Assembly: GCF_000620125.1 (NCBI RefSeq) | Contig: NZ_JHVL01000009.1 | Span: 25,896 to 89,895 of the forward strand | Source of the DNA: Clostridiisalibacter paucivorans DSM 22131 | Lineage (GTDB): Bacteria; Bacillota; Clostridia; Tissierellales; Clostridiisalibacteraceae | Reading direction: 5' to 3' | Length of the DNA: 64,000 nt | Shown: one piece after another, positions 45,816 to 56,388 of the stretch | Position numbering within the stretch: the first letter of the stretch is position 1 | Layout: each line of letters opens with the position of its first letter | The notes under the pieces: model-generated | Database searches by the model: none | What the model was told of the DNA's origin: nothing | Seen by the model: the letters and a program-made list of their open reading frames with translations, nothing else | Position numbers and translations under genes: made by a program

Positions 45816-46919
45816 ATGTCCAATTTTTTTAGGAACGAAATTAAAGATCTTGCACCTTACAAACCTGGAAGACCTATTGAAGATGTTAAAAGAGAATATG
45901 GTTTGGATAAGGTTGTAAAATTGGCTTCAAATGAAAATCCTATAGGATGTTCTAAGAAGGCAAAAGAGGCCTTGAGAAAGGCTGCTAAAAATTTAGCTAT
46001 TTATCCTGATGGAAATGCTACTTTGCTTAAGGAGGCATTTGCCAAAAAATTCAACATTAGTGTTGATGAAGTACTTCCCAGTAGTGGTGCTGATGAAATG
46101 ATTGACACAATAGCCAAAACTTTTATAGACAAAGAAGATGAAGTGATTATGGCAGACGTTACTTTTCCTAGATACATAGCTACTACTAAAATGATGGGAG
46201 GGATTCCCAAAATAGTACCACTTAAAGATTATACTTATGATTTAGATAGCATGCTTAAAGCTATAACAAAAAGGACTAAGCTTATTTGGATATGTAATCC
46301 AAACAATCCTACAGGAACTATGATTACCGAAGAAGAAATAGTGAAATTTTTAGATCAAGTACCAGAAAATGTTGTGGTTGTTTATGATGAGGCATATAGA
46401 GAATATGTAACAAGAGATGATTTTACAAGAGATAGTGTTAAATTGGTAAGAAAATATCCTAATGTTTTAGCAATGAGAACTCTTTCTAAAGCTTATGGAC
46501 TTGCCGGTATAAGAGTTGGATATACCATTTCAAACAAAGAAATTATTGAAAATTTAAACAAAGTAAGGGGTCCTTTCAATGTCAATTCTCTTGGTCAAGC
46601 AGCTGCTATAGGGGCACTTGAAGATGATGATTTCGTAAAGGAAATTTATGAATTAAATCTTGAAGGTAAAAAATACTTATATGATGAATTGAAAAAAATG
46701 GATCTTTCTTTTCCTCCCACTGAGACCAATCACATATACTTAGATGTTAAAAAAGATGCTCAGGAAGTCTTTATAGAAATGCAAAAGAAAGGTGTTATAA
46801 TTAGGCCCATGGGTGGGACTTTCATAAGGGTGTCAATAGGAACTATGGAAGAAAACAAGTTTTTCATTAAGACTCTTAAAGAAGTTCTAGGTAAAGATGT
46901 GGAAGAAGCGTTAGCCTAG
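45816..46919 (+). CDS. hisC: Class I/II aminotransferase, histidinol-phosphate aminotransferase family
   Basis: A 367-residue PLP enzyme. It shows VKLASNENPIGCSKKAKEAL, the NPNNPTGTMIT block, DEAYREY and the Schiff-base Lys in LRTLSKAYGLAGIRVGY-type sequence (here MRTLSKAYGLAGIRVGYT). C-terminal Arg (IRPMGGTFIRVSIGT) binds the substrate carboxylate. No other histidine-biosynthesis gene is near; beside glutamate dehydrogenase and a 2-oxoacid reductase it may transaminate aromatic or branched-chain amino acids. AAGGAGGG precedes the ATG. Confidence 0.9.
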   Translation: MSNFFRNEIKDLAPYKPGRPIEDVKREYGLDKVVKLASNENPIGCSKKAKEALRKAAKNLAIYPDGNATLLKEAFAKKFNISVDEVLPSSGADEMIDTIAKTFIDKEDEVIMADVTFPRYIATTKMMGGIPKIVPLKDYTYDLDSMLKAITKRTKLIWICNPNNPTGTMITEEEIVKFLDQVPENVVVVYDEAYREYVTRDDFTRDSVKLVRKYPNVLAMRTLSKAYGLAGIRVGYTISNKEIIENLNKVRGPFNVNSLGQAAAIGALEDDDFVKEIYELNLEGKKYLYDELKKMDLSFPPTETNHIYLDVKKDAQEVFIEMQKKGVIIRPMGGTFIRVSIGTMEENKFFIKTLKEVLGKDVEEALA

Positions 46920-46927
46920 TTGGATTA

Positions 46928-46953
46928 AGCGTGGGTCAAATTCGACTCACGCT
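46928..46953 (+). terminator. Hairpin after the aminotransferase gene
   Basis: AGCGTGGGTC / GACTCACGCT (one G-T pair) begins eight bases after the stop. The following T tract is short, so termination may be weak. Confidence 0.6.
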
Positions 46954-47296
46954 ATTAATGTTTAAAAATTCACAATTTAAACACTTGTTTTTATAGGTTT
47001 CCAATGAAATTATATATATTTTGTTAAATAAAACAGTTAAATTTAGCGTTAATTGCTATTTTAATATAGGTATTTCCTATGTTGTAATGGAATTAATATA
47101 TATTTATAAAGATATATTATAAGATGTTTACAAAAAAAATTTCATATGTTATTATATCATTGTAAGTGATATTAAAGGTGTATTTATTGGTTTAGATAGT
47201 TTATTAGTATGTCATAAACGTACTAAATAGGTTACAATATATCTTTGTATATCTCTTGAAAACCTTTACATACAAAAAATAGGTTAAAATTCTAAC

Positions 47297-47311
47297 AATT
47301 TTCTGAAAATT
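47297..47311. promoter_or_regulatory. CodY box upstream of glutamate dehydrogenase
   Basis: AATTTTCTGAAAATT is a perfect 15/15 match to the CodY consensus AATTTTCWGAAAATT. It is 174 bases before the gdhA start, in an AT-rich gap (46954-47484) with no gene. CodY responds to branched-chain amino acids and GTP; a codY gene is not in the window. Confidence 0.75.
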
Positions 47312-47484
47312 TCACATTGAGTAAAAATAGTTTTAATTTTGAAATGGGAATTAATTTAGTTTTTTAAGGTTGAATTAGTCTGATAACTTTAAATCCTATT
47401 TACAGATATAAAAGAGGATTTATGGTTTCTATACAAAGTTATAAGAATAATTTTAATTAAAAAAAGATGAAGGGAGTCTTGATT

Positions 47485-48828
47485 ATGTCTTATGTTGAAG
47501 GAGTTCTTCAAAGAGTAAAAGAAAGAAATGCAAATGAACCTGAGTTTATTCAAGCAGTTGAAGAGGTATTAGTGTCCCTTGCTCCAGTTGTTGAGAAACA
47601 TCCAGAGTATATCAAAGCTAATTTGTTGGAGAGGCTTTGTGAGCCTGAAAGACAAATAATGTTTAAGGTCCCATGGATGGATGATGAGGGCAATGTTCAT
47701 GTAAATCGTGGTTTTAGGGTACAATTTAATGGATCAATTGGACCATATAAAGGAGGACTTAGATTCCATCCTTCAGTATATATTGGAATAATAAAATTCT
47801 TAGGTTTTGAACAGATATTCAAAAACTCATTGACAGGGCTTCCAATAGGTGGAGGTAAAGGTGGATCAGACTTTGACCCAAGAGGTAGGTCAGATGCTGA
47901 AATAATGAGATTCTGCCAAAGCTTTATGACAGAGCTTTATAGACATATAGGACCAGATGTAGACGTACCAGCAGGAGATATTGGTGTAGGACCTAGAGAA
48001 ATAGGATACCTATATGGATATTATAGAAGGATAAGAGGTGCATTTGAAAACGGAGTGCTAACAGGTAAAGGATTATCATATGGTGGTAGTTTGATTAGAC
48101 CTGAAGCTACAGGATTTGGTATAACTTATTTCTGTGAAGAAGTATTAAAGCATCAAGGAGATACATTAAAAGGAAAAACAGTAGCATTATCAGGATTTGG
48201 TAATGTTGCATGGGGTGCTACAAGAAAGATTACTGAATTAGGTGGAAAGGTAGTTACTTTATCAGGACCAGACGGATACATATATGATCCAGAAGGAGTA
48301 AATACTCAAGAAAAGATAGATTACATGGTAGAAATGCGTAATTCAGGTAGAGATAAAGTTCAAGATTATGCAGATAAATTTGGTGTTGATTTCTATCCAG
48401 GAGAAAAACCATGGGGAGTTAAAGTTGACATAGTTATGCCATGTGCTACTCAAAATGATATACATCTAGAGCATGCTAAGAAGATAGTTGAGAACAAGGT
48501 GCCATATTTAATAGAAGGTGCAAATATGCCTACAACTAACGATGCTCTTAAATATATACAAGATAATGGCATAATAGTGGGACCAGCTAAGGCTGCCAAT
48601 GCAGGTGGAGTTGCTACTTCAGCATTAGAAATGGCTCAAAACAGCATGAGATTGGTTTGGACAGAAGAAGAAGTAGACCAAAAACTTCATCAAATAATGA
48701 AAAATATTCACAATAATGCAAGAAAAGCTGCTGAAGACTATGGTTATGGATATAACCTAGTTGCTGGGGCTAATATTGCAGGATTCCTTAAAGTAGCAGA
48801 AGCAATGTATGCTCAAGGAGTTTATTAA
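47485..48828 (+). CDS. gdhA: Glutamate dehydrogenase (NADP-type, hexameric)
   Basis: A 447-residue enzyme. The substrate domain has GPYKGGLRFHPSV and GLPIGGGKGGSDFDPRGRSD (catalytic Lys). The coenzyme domain has GKTVALSGFGNVAWGATRKI. The length and motifs fit the NAD(P)-specific group also seen in clostridia. It interconverts glutamate and 2-oxoglutarate plus ammonia, regenerating the acceptor for aminotransferases. I use ATG 47485 because GAAGGGA is well placed for it; ATG 47467 overlaps that site. Confidence 0.96.
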   Translation: MSYVEGVLQRVKERNANEPEFIQAVEEVLVSLAPVVEKHPEYIKANLLERLCEPERQIMFKVPWMDDEGNVHVNRGFRVQFNGSIGPYKGGLRFHPSVYIGIIKFLGFEQIFKNSLTGLPIGGGKGGSDFDPRGRSDAEIMRFCQSFMTELYRHIGPDVDVPAGDIGVGPREIGYLYGYYRRIRGAFENGVLTGKGLSYGGSLIRPEATGFGITYFCEEVLKHQGDTLKGKTVALSGFGNVAWGATRKITELGGKVVTLSGPDGYIYDPEGVNTQEKIDYMVEMRNSGRDKVQDYADKFGVDFYPGEKPWGVKVDIVMPCATQNDIHLEHAKKIVENKVPYLIEGANMPTTNDALKYIQDNGIIVGPAKAANAGGVATSALEMAQNSMRLVWTEEEVDQKLHQIMKNIHNNARKAAEDYGYGYNLVAGANIAGFLKVAEAMYAQGVY

Positions 48829-48847
48829 GAATTATATAGGTTAAGAT

Positions 48848-48882
48848 AAAAAGGAGGTTCCTAAAGGGGATCTCCTTTTTTT
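48848..48882 (+). terminator. Terminator after gdhA
   Basis: AAAAAGGAG with TTCC / GGGG and CTCCTTTTTTT form an interrupted stem with a T run. Confidence 0.82.
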
Positions 48883-48957
48883 ATACAAATACTGACTAAG
48901 AACTGTTTTTCTGATATAATCAATATATTAAATATAAGAAAGGTGAGATATTTTTAT

Positions 48958-49842
48958 ATGAATTTAAATATTATACAAGAGGAAAATAAAATTAAGATAC
49001 AAGGGTTAAAAGACTTCGAACCTAAACATATATTTGAATGCGGACAATGTTTTAGATGGAAGAGAAATGACGATGATAGTTACACGTATATAGCAAAGAA
49101 AAAAGTAGTTAATGTAAAAAAGGAAAAAGACTATGTAATATTTACTAACACTACTGTAGAAGATTTCAACAATTTATGGTGTGATTATTTTGATTTAAAT
49201 AGAGATTATGGACATATTAAAGAAGTTTTATCTAATGATGAAATATTGGCTGATGCTACAATTTTCGGTCATGGTATCAGAATACTTAAACAAAATCCTT
49301 GGGAAATATTGATTTCCTTTATTATTTCAGCTAATAATCGTATACCTATGATAAAGAAGAGCATAAAGACCTTAAGTGAACAATATGGAGAATATATTGG
49401 AAAGTATAATGGAGAAAAATATTATACTTTTCCCACTGTGGAGAAATTAGCAGAATTAAAAGAAGAAGATATTAGAGCATGTTATACAGGATTTAGGGCT
49501 AAATATGTACTAGGAGCTGCTAGACGAATATTAGAACAAAATATTGATCTTTATAAGATAAAAGATATGACAACCGAAGAAGGCAGAGAGATGTTAATGA
49601 AGTTTTCGGGAATAGGTCCTAAGGTTGCTGATTGTATATTATTATTTTCTATGGATAAAATGGATGCATTTCCAATAGATATCTGGGTTAAACGAGTAAT
49701 GGAATATTTTTATTTGAAAGAAGATACTAAGCTTAAAGACATACAATCTTATGCTACAGAAAAATTTGGAGAATATGCAGGGATAGCCCAACAATATCTA
49801 TTCTATTATGCCAGGGAAAAAAACATAGGAAAAAAGAAATAA
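48958..49842 (+). CDS. 8-oxoguanine DNA glycosylase (OGG1 family)
   Basis: 294 residues. The OGG N-terminal domain contains FECGQCFRWKR. The HhH-GPD domain follows: LISFIISANNRIPMIKKSI, TGFRAKYVLGAARRI, then KFSGIGPKVADCILLFSMDK with the catalytic Lys and FPIDIWVKRVM with the catalytic Asp. It excises 8-oxoguanine from DNA and cleaves the abasic site. ATG 48958 with AAAGGTGAG upstream is preferred to GTG 48943. It may be transcribed with the DUF554 gene 13 bases downstream. Confidence 0.93.
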   Translation: MNLNIIQEENKIKIQGLKDFEPKHIFECGQCFRWKRNDDDSYTYIAKKKVVNVKKEKDYVIFTNTTVEDFNNLWCDYFDLNRDYGHIKEVLSNDEILADATIFGHGIRILKQNPWEILISFIISANNRIPMIKKSIKTLSEQYGEYIGKYNGEKYYTFPTVEKLAELKEEDIRACYTGFRAKYVLGAARRILEQNIDLYKIKDMTTEEGREMLMKFSGIGPKVADCILLFSMDKMDAFPIDIWVKRVMEYFYLKEDTKLKDIQSYATEKFGEYAGIAQQYLFYYAREKNIGKKK

Positions 49843-49855
49843 GAGGAGGTAGTAT

Positions 49856-50545
49856 ATGACAGGAACTGTGATAAATAGTGTTGCAATAATTTTAGGAGGA
49901 TTCATAGGATTATTAATAAAAAATGGATTAAAGGACAGGTTTAAAACTATTATTATGCAGGGTATAAGCTTATCTGTTATAACTACTGGTTTGATGGGAG
50001 CTTTAAAATCGGAAAATTTTTTACTCGTCATAATAAGTATAGTAATAGGGAGTATAATTGGAGAAGGGATCAATATAGACAATAAATTAAATACATTGGG
50101 CAATTGGCTAGAAAGTAAATTTGGCAGAAGAGATACAGAATTTTCTAAAGGCTTTGTAACTGCATCCCTTATATTTTGTGTGGGAGCTATGGCTATTATG
50201 GGGGCATTAGAGAGTGGGCTTACAGGCAGCCATCAGACACTTTTTGTAAAGTCAGCATTAGATGGTGTATCGTCCATAATATTTGCTTCTACGTTTGGAA
50301 TAGGTGTTATATTTTCATCTATTTCTGTATTTATATATCAAGGTGTTATAACTATGTTGGCTTCAATAATAAAACCATTTTTAACTCCTAATATAATAAA
50401 TGAAATGTCTGCCATTGGAGGTATATTAATAATGGGAATAGGTATCAATGTATTGGAATTAAAACGCATTAATGTGGCAAATATGTTACCAGCAATATTT
50501 ATTCCTCTGATTTATTTTGCCATTAAGGTTTTCCTTGGGTTATAA
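49856..50545 (+). CDS. DUF554 family membrane protein (YdfK/YqgA-like)
   Basis: 229 residues with about six to seven hydrophobic helices. It begins MTGTVINSVAIILGGFIGLL and has GSIIGEGINIDNKLNTLGNW, CVGAMAIMGALESGLTG and MSAIGGILIMGIGINVLEL, the DUF554 pattern. Function is unknown; a transport role has been suggested for the family. GAGGAGG precedes the ATG. Confidence 0.9.
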   Translation: MTGTVINSVAIILGGFIGLLIKNGLKDRFKTIIMQGISLSVITTGLMGALKSENFLLVIISIVIGSIIGEGINIDNKLNTLGNWLESKFGRRDTEFSKGFVTASLIFCVGAMAIMGALESGLTGSHQTLFVKSALDGVSSIIFASTFGIGVIFSSISVFIYQGVITMLASIIKPFLTPNIINEMSAIGGILIMGIGINVLELKRINVANMLPAIFIPLIYFAIKVFLGL

Positions 50546-50574
50546 AGTATATATTTTATGCAGAGGTGGAAAAT

Positions 50575-51693
50575 ATGAATGAAAAAAGATATACAATACC
50601 ATACAAAAGTATAATACCTCTATTATTGATTGCATTTATTTTGTTTAAGATAATAGATAGTATAGATAATATAGATTGGCTTATGAAGGCATTAAGCCCC
50701 TTTATATGGGCATTTACCATAGCGTATTTACTTAACCCTATGATAAAGACTATAGAGAAAAATTACAATGTGAATAGGGGTTGGAGTATATTAATATCCT
50801 ATGTAATAGTTTTGAGTATAATTGTATTTGTTATTACAATTATTACACCTAATATAGTAAAAAGTATATCCAATCTTGTAGACAATATATCTGATTATGG
50901 TCAAAGGACTCAAAAGTTTTTTGAGGAAACGGTATATAATATAGAAATATTAAATAGATTTGGTATTATGGATTATTTGGAAAGCAAACTGGGAGAGATA
51001 TTGCAGACTTCATCTGAGATAATAAAAACAGTATTAAATGAAATTCTTACTCAAGCTATAAATATTACTTCATCGGTTTTAAGATTTATAATTAGTGTAA
51101 CCATCTCTATATATCTTTTGAAAGATAAAGAAAATTTCATATACAAAATAAAGAGGCTTTTACATGCTATGTTAAGTAGTAGAATGGCAGAAAGGGTAAT
51201 AGAATCATCTAGAGAAGTAAATGATATTTTCTCAAGATATTTAATAGGAAAGTTAATAGACTCCATTATTATAGGTATAATATGTTTTCTTATACTTTCT
51301 ATTATAAAGATACCATATGCCATATTAATAAGTTTGATTGTTGGAATTACCAATATGATACCTTATTTTGGACCAATTATAGGTGCAGTTCCTGCATTTA
51401 TATTGACCTTATTCAGTGGTCCTATAAAGGCCTTTTGGGTACTTGTGGTCATATTTATATTACAGCAATTTGACGGGTTGTATTTAGGTCCAAAGATATT
51501 GGGACGAAAGGTTGGAGTAAAGCCATTTTGGGTAATATCTGCTATAACCTTAGGGGGCTCTTTATTTGGTGTAGTAGGAATGCTCTTAGGGGTTCCAGCT
51601 ATTGCTGTAATAAGATTATTAGTGGACAGATATGTAAGTAAGAGGCTTGACGAAAAGGGAGTTAACTTACAGAAATATAAAGATAATAAGTGA
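50575..51693 (+). CDS. AI-2E/PerM family membrane protein
   Basis: A 372-residue protein with about eight membrane segments and a soluble middle. Family marks are SPFIWAFTIAYLLNPMIKTI, YFGPIIGAVPAFILTLFSGP and LGPKILGRKVGVKPFWVI, ending GVVGMLLGVPAIAVIRLLVD. Members export AI-2 in some species or act as transporters of other solutes, including Na+/H+ exchange. The AGAGGTGG site favours ATG 50575 over GTG 50566. Confidence 0.92.
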   Translation: MNEKRYTIPYKSIIPLLLIAFILFKIIDSIDNIDWLMKALSPFIWAFTIAYLLNPMIKTIEKNYNVNRGWSILISYVIVLSIIVFVITIITPNIVKSISNLVDNISDYGQRTQKFFEETVYNIEILNRFGIMDYLESKLGEILQTSSEIIKTVLNEILTQAINITSSVLRFIISVTISIYLLKDKENFIYKIKRLLHAMLSSRMAERVIESSREVNDIFSRYLIGKLIDSIIIGIICFLILSIIKIPYAILISLIVGITNMIPYFGPIIGAVPAFILTLFSGPIKAFWVLVVIFILQQFDGLYLGPKILGRKVGVKPFWVISAITLGGSLFGVVGMLLGVPAIAVIRLLVDRYVSKRLDEKGVNLQKYKDNK

Positions 51694-51724
51694 AAAAGTG
51701 AGTATTTAAGATATAAAAGGGTAT

Positions 51725-51763
51725 AATATCATATATTGGTGATTTTCACTAATATATGATATT
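51725..51763. other. AT-rich inverted repeat before groES
   Basis: AATATCATATATT / AATATATGATATT are perfectly complementary 13-base arms around a 13-base loop. It lies between the AI-2E gene and the groE promoter region; a weak terminator is possible. Confidence 0.5.
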
Positions 51764-51805
51764 TGCGTATATAGATTCTATTTTGTAACATTATATCTGT
51801 AAGTA

Positions 51806-51832
51806 TTAGCACTCATTATTAATGAGTGCTAA
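51806..51832. promoter_or_regulatory. CIRCE operator (HrcA site) of groESL
   Basis: TTAGCACTC (51806-51814), nine bases, GAGTGCTAA (51824-51832): a perfect match to the CIRCE consensus. HrcA represses groESL here until heat shock; hrcA itself is not in the window. Confidence 0.98.
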
Positions 51833-51880
51833 TAAAAAGGAAAATTATTAATTAAATATATATTTAAGGAGGGCTATTAG

Positions 51881-52162
51881 ATGAATATAAAACCTTTAGG
51901 AGACAGAGTTGTAATTAAAAAGGTAGAAGTAGAAGAAAAAACAAAAAGCGGTATAGTACTACCAAATTCCGCTAAAGAGCAGCCAACAATGGCGGAAGTT
52001 TTAGCAATAGGTTCTGCTATTTTGGAAGATGAAAAGAAAAGCAAAGAATTAAAAGTGGGAGATAAAGTGATTTTTTCTAAATATTCTGGAACAGAAGTAA
52101 AAATGGATGATGAAGAATATACAATACTTAAATTAAATGATATTTTAGCGGTTGTTGAATAA
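51881..52162 (+). CDS. groES: Co-chaperonin GroES
   Basis: A 93-residue GroES starting [20 protein letters not shown]. It has the mobile loop [16 protein letters not shown] and ends [17 protein letters not shown]. It caps the GroEL barrel. AAGGAGG precedes the ATG. CIRCE lies 49 bases upstream and groEL follows after 63 bases. Confidence 0.99.
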   Translation: MNIKPLGDRVVIKKVEVEEKTKSGIVLPNSAKEQPTMAEVLAIGSAILEDEKKSKELKVGDKVIFSKYSGTEVKMDDEEYTILKLNDILAVVE

Positions 52163-52204
52163 TCTAGTTAGCATTAAGTGTTTGGTAAGATCATTGATAA
52201 TTAA

Positions 52205-53869
<1,665 letters not shown>

Positions 53870-53883
53870 TAGAGATATAAATA

Positions 53884-53927
53884 AAATCCACTTTAATCTC
53901 ATGAGATTAAAGTGGATTTGTTTTTTT
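53884..53927. terminator. Terminator after groEL, facing the NhaC gene
   Basis: A perfect stem AAATCCACTTTAATCTC / GAGATTAAAGTGGATTT is followed by GTTTTTTT. It can serve the convergent antiporter gene as well. Confidence 0.93.
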
Positions 53928-53947
53928 CTATATGCTTTAGATTATAT

Positions 53948-55456
53948 TTATTCTTCTGTAGCTACTTTAGAATTTACTGCGGCTTCAGATTCAGTTCTTT
54001 TTTTAATTCTAACTTTTGGTTCAGATGGTAGTCCAAACAAAGGAACAAATCTATCTAATCCAGTTAAAGTAAGTATTAATATAGAACTAACTGCTACCAT
54101 GGCCATAAAATTATACTTAATGATGTCAATTGCTGAGAATGATGCCAATGGATATACAGCAGAGGCAATCCCTACATAGAAATTCATATAAACATGCCAT
54201 GGAATTAATTGAGATCCAAATACTCCCAATGCATCTCCAAATGTTGCATTTCTAAGTCTTAAAGTATACATATCTTCTTCACTGGCCTCGACATTATTAT
54301 CGGTCAATGTCTTTACGATTGGTCCGATGGTAACTATTTGAGCCATTTCATCTGATAGAGCAGCATTACCAGCTACTGAAAGCAGACCATTGGAGAACAT
54401 AAGCTGTCTAACAGTTTTAACCCTTCTAGATATGAATTTTGAGAGAAATGCAAAGGCGTCCATCTTTGCCATTATACCACCAAATGCACCAACCCACATC
54501 ATCATTACTATAACCCAGCTTCCTGCATCAGCAAATCCTGTATATATAAGACTTAAAAATCCATCATCACCAGTAATATGAGTAACAGTTCCTGCAAATA
54601 GTCCTAAAATTAATGAAGAGATTATACCTATACCTAGACATGCTAGAGTAGGAAGTCCTTTTATAGCTACGGCTATAACTAATACTAAAGGTATAATCAT
54701 ATAAGTAGGTACCCCTTCTTGAACTTGATCTAACAAGGCTATTGCAGAAGGTCTTTCGGCATTAAGGTTGTCCCATACGTCCTGAGGCACTTGGCTGATA
54801 GCTTCCCCTGCATTACCAACTACATCAGGTAATCCCATACCGACACTTACACTAAAGAATATAATGGCTGCTATTATTAAACATAGTACAGACCATACCC
54901 CTTGGTGTCTAATTCTATGAATAACTTCAACCTTTTGAATACCAGAGCTTACAACAGTAGTATCAGAGATAAGTCCTATATTGTCACCAAAACAAGCTCC
55001 TCCAGCTATGGCTGCAGTGGTAAGCATAAGGTTTCCGCCAACTATATGGTTTAACCATAAAAATATAGGTGCACAAGCGGCGAATGTACCCCATGAAGTA
55101 CCTGTGGCTACTGAAAGTATACCAGTTACAACAAATCCTGTTACAGCCAAAGTCTTACCAGTAAGCCCAAGACTTAGAGCAGTATTGATTATTGCAGCAC
55201 CAACCCCTGTTGACATAAAAGATTCTGCCATTGCATATGCTGCCATAAGAATAAAGAACACTAATTGCATTTCCTTAACATTGTCAACGGCACTTTCTAA
55301 TAACTCATGAAAAGAAAATTTCTCCGTGATTGCAGCTACTATAGCAGCATATATTGTAGAAATAGGTGCTGCTAACAATGCATCAAATTCCGACATCATT
55401 AGACCTGCCATTAGAAAAACAGGTGAGAACTTAAATAAACCTATCAAAAAACCCAT
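53948..55456 (-). CDS. NhaC-family Na+/H+ antiporter-like transporter
   Basis: A 502-residue membrane protein with about 11-12 helices. It has GTSWGTFAACAPIFLWLN, AAIAGGACFGDNIGLISDTT and SDEMAQIVTIGPIVK, typical of NhaC-type antiporters. Members exchange Na+ for H+, or carry malate-lactate or amino acids with ions, so the substrate is open. GGGAGGAGAT precedes ATG 55456; a TTG at 55459 is also in frame. It is on the minus strand, convergent with groEL. Confidence 0.92.
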   Translation of the reverse strand: MGFLIGLFKFSPVFLMAGLMMSEFDALLAAPISTIYAAIVAAITEKFSFHELLESAVDNVKEMQLVFFILMAAYAMAESFMSTGVGAAIINTALSLGLTGKTLAVTGFVVTGILSVATGTSWGTFAACAPIFLWLNHIVGGNLMLTTAAIAGGACFGDNIGLISDTTVVSSGIQKVEVIHRIRHQGVWSVLCLIIAAIIFFSVSVGMGLPDVVGNAGEAISQVPQDVWDNLNAERPSAIALLDQVQEGVPTYMIIPLVLVIAVAIKGLPTLACLGIGIISSLILGLFAGTVTHITGDDGFLSLIYTGFADAGSWVIVMMMWVGAFGGIMAKMDAFAFLSKFISRRVKTVRQLMFSNGLLSVAGNAALSDEMAQIVTIGPIVKTLTDNNVEASEEDMYTLRLRNATFGDALGVFGSQLIPWHVYMNFYVGIASAVYPLASFSAIDIIKYNFMAMVAVSSILILTLTGLDRFVPLFGLPSEPKVRIKKRTESEAAVNSKVATEE

Positions 55457-55739
55457 CAAAAATCTCCTCCCTTAGAAATAAATAATTGATAAAAAAATAA
55501 CAAGAAAATCATAAAAATACATCATACTACAAAAAAATACTAAATCATTTTTTGGTGATAGAAAAATGGTTATAAATCTCAAAGAATACAGGTGTAAAGC
55601 ATATAGAAAAAGTTAAGACATAAAACCAAAAATGAAAGCAAATGGAAACAAACCTAAATAATAACAATAAATAAATTTGAATAAAAACGCTTTCATTGAT
55701 ACGATTATAACAAAAACTAGAATGCATAACAAGTATTTT

Positions 55740-55943
55740 TTATTTCCAACCTCTATGATTCATTGCTTTTAATAAAGAATATTGGTTTTTTTCTAGGTTT
55801 AATATACATTGAGATAATGAAATGTCAAGTTTTGAGGGTTTTTGTCCTTTAATTATTTTTTTGTATGAATCATATAATTGTTTCTCAGAAATAAATAAAT
55901 CATGTAACATTTCTTTTTCGGATAAGATGGTGGATAAGTACAT
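55740..55943 (-). CDS. Small helical protein, possible spore-coat type
   Basis: 67 residues, charged and helical, without signal peptide. It begins MYLSTILSEKEMLHDLFISE. The ATG follows GGAGG, which overlaps the end of the 57-residue gene upstream, so the two are expressed together. The pattern recalls CotF-like coat proteins of endospore formers, but similarity is too weak to assert function. Confidence 0.55.
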   Translation of the reverse strand: MYLSTILSEKEMLHDLFISEKQLYDSYKKIIKGQKPSKLDISLSQCILNLEKNQYSLLKAMNHRGWK

Positions 55944-55948
55944 TTAAA

Positions 55949-56122
55949 TTACCTCCAGTTTTCATTTAAATGCTTAAGAATATTTTCATAATTTTTCTTG
56001 TGGATTTGACTTGCATTAAAGCAAAGGTTTTTTAGTTCGCTATCATAACACATATTACTATATAGGATGTATTTTTTTGATAATAGCAGTTCTCTTTCTA
56101 GATGCTTTTTTAATTGATCCAT
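55949..56122 (-). CDS. Very small helical protein, partner of the preceding gene
   Basis: 57 residues starting MDQLKKHLERELLLSKKYIL and ending ENILKHLNENW followed by Arg. Two Cys and a Tyr/Asn-rich middle are present. The AAAGGAG site lies seven bases before the ATG. Its stop is five bases before the next gene's start codon. CotF-type coat proteins have similar Leu/Lys/Tyr-rich helices; the assignment is tentative. The gap 56123-56388 upstream holds a repeat and the larE promoter. Confidence 0.6.
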   Translation of the reverse strand: MDQLKKHLERELLLSKKYILYSNMCYDSELKNLCFNASQIHKKNYENILKHLNENWR

Positions 56123-56285
56123 AAATACACTCCTTTAGTCAATTAATACGGATTATCAAATGTTTTTCATAGAATATTATCTCTCAATATAAAAAATATA
56201 TAGCAAGAAAAAAACTCACTGAAAACAATAATATAGCTTTAATGATAAATTTATCCGTTTTTTCATATATAAAAGATTCTAAAAT

Positions 56286-56333
56286 AAACTACGAACTACA
56301 GACTACAAACTAATATATCAACTACTAACTACT
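56286..56333. repeat. Heptamer-type repeat before larE
   Basis: Units ACTACGA, ACTACAG, ACTACAA and ACTAATA follow one another, then ACTACTAACTAC, which leads into a T run: another copy of the dispersed heptamer family. Confidence 0.6.
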
Positions 56334-56345
56334 TTTTTTGAAATA

Positions 56346-56354
56346 TGATATAAT
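56346..56354 (+). promoter_or_regulatory. Extended -10 promoter of larE-larB
   Basis: TGATATAAT fits TGNTATAAT. It lies inside the upstream extension of the larE frame, which supports the later start at 56389. Confidence 0.6.
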
Positions 56355-56388
56355 AATAAGAAAAAATTCTGTTGGGAGAGATATTTTG

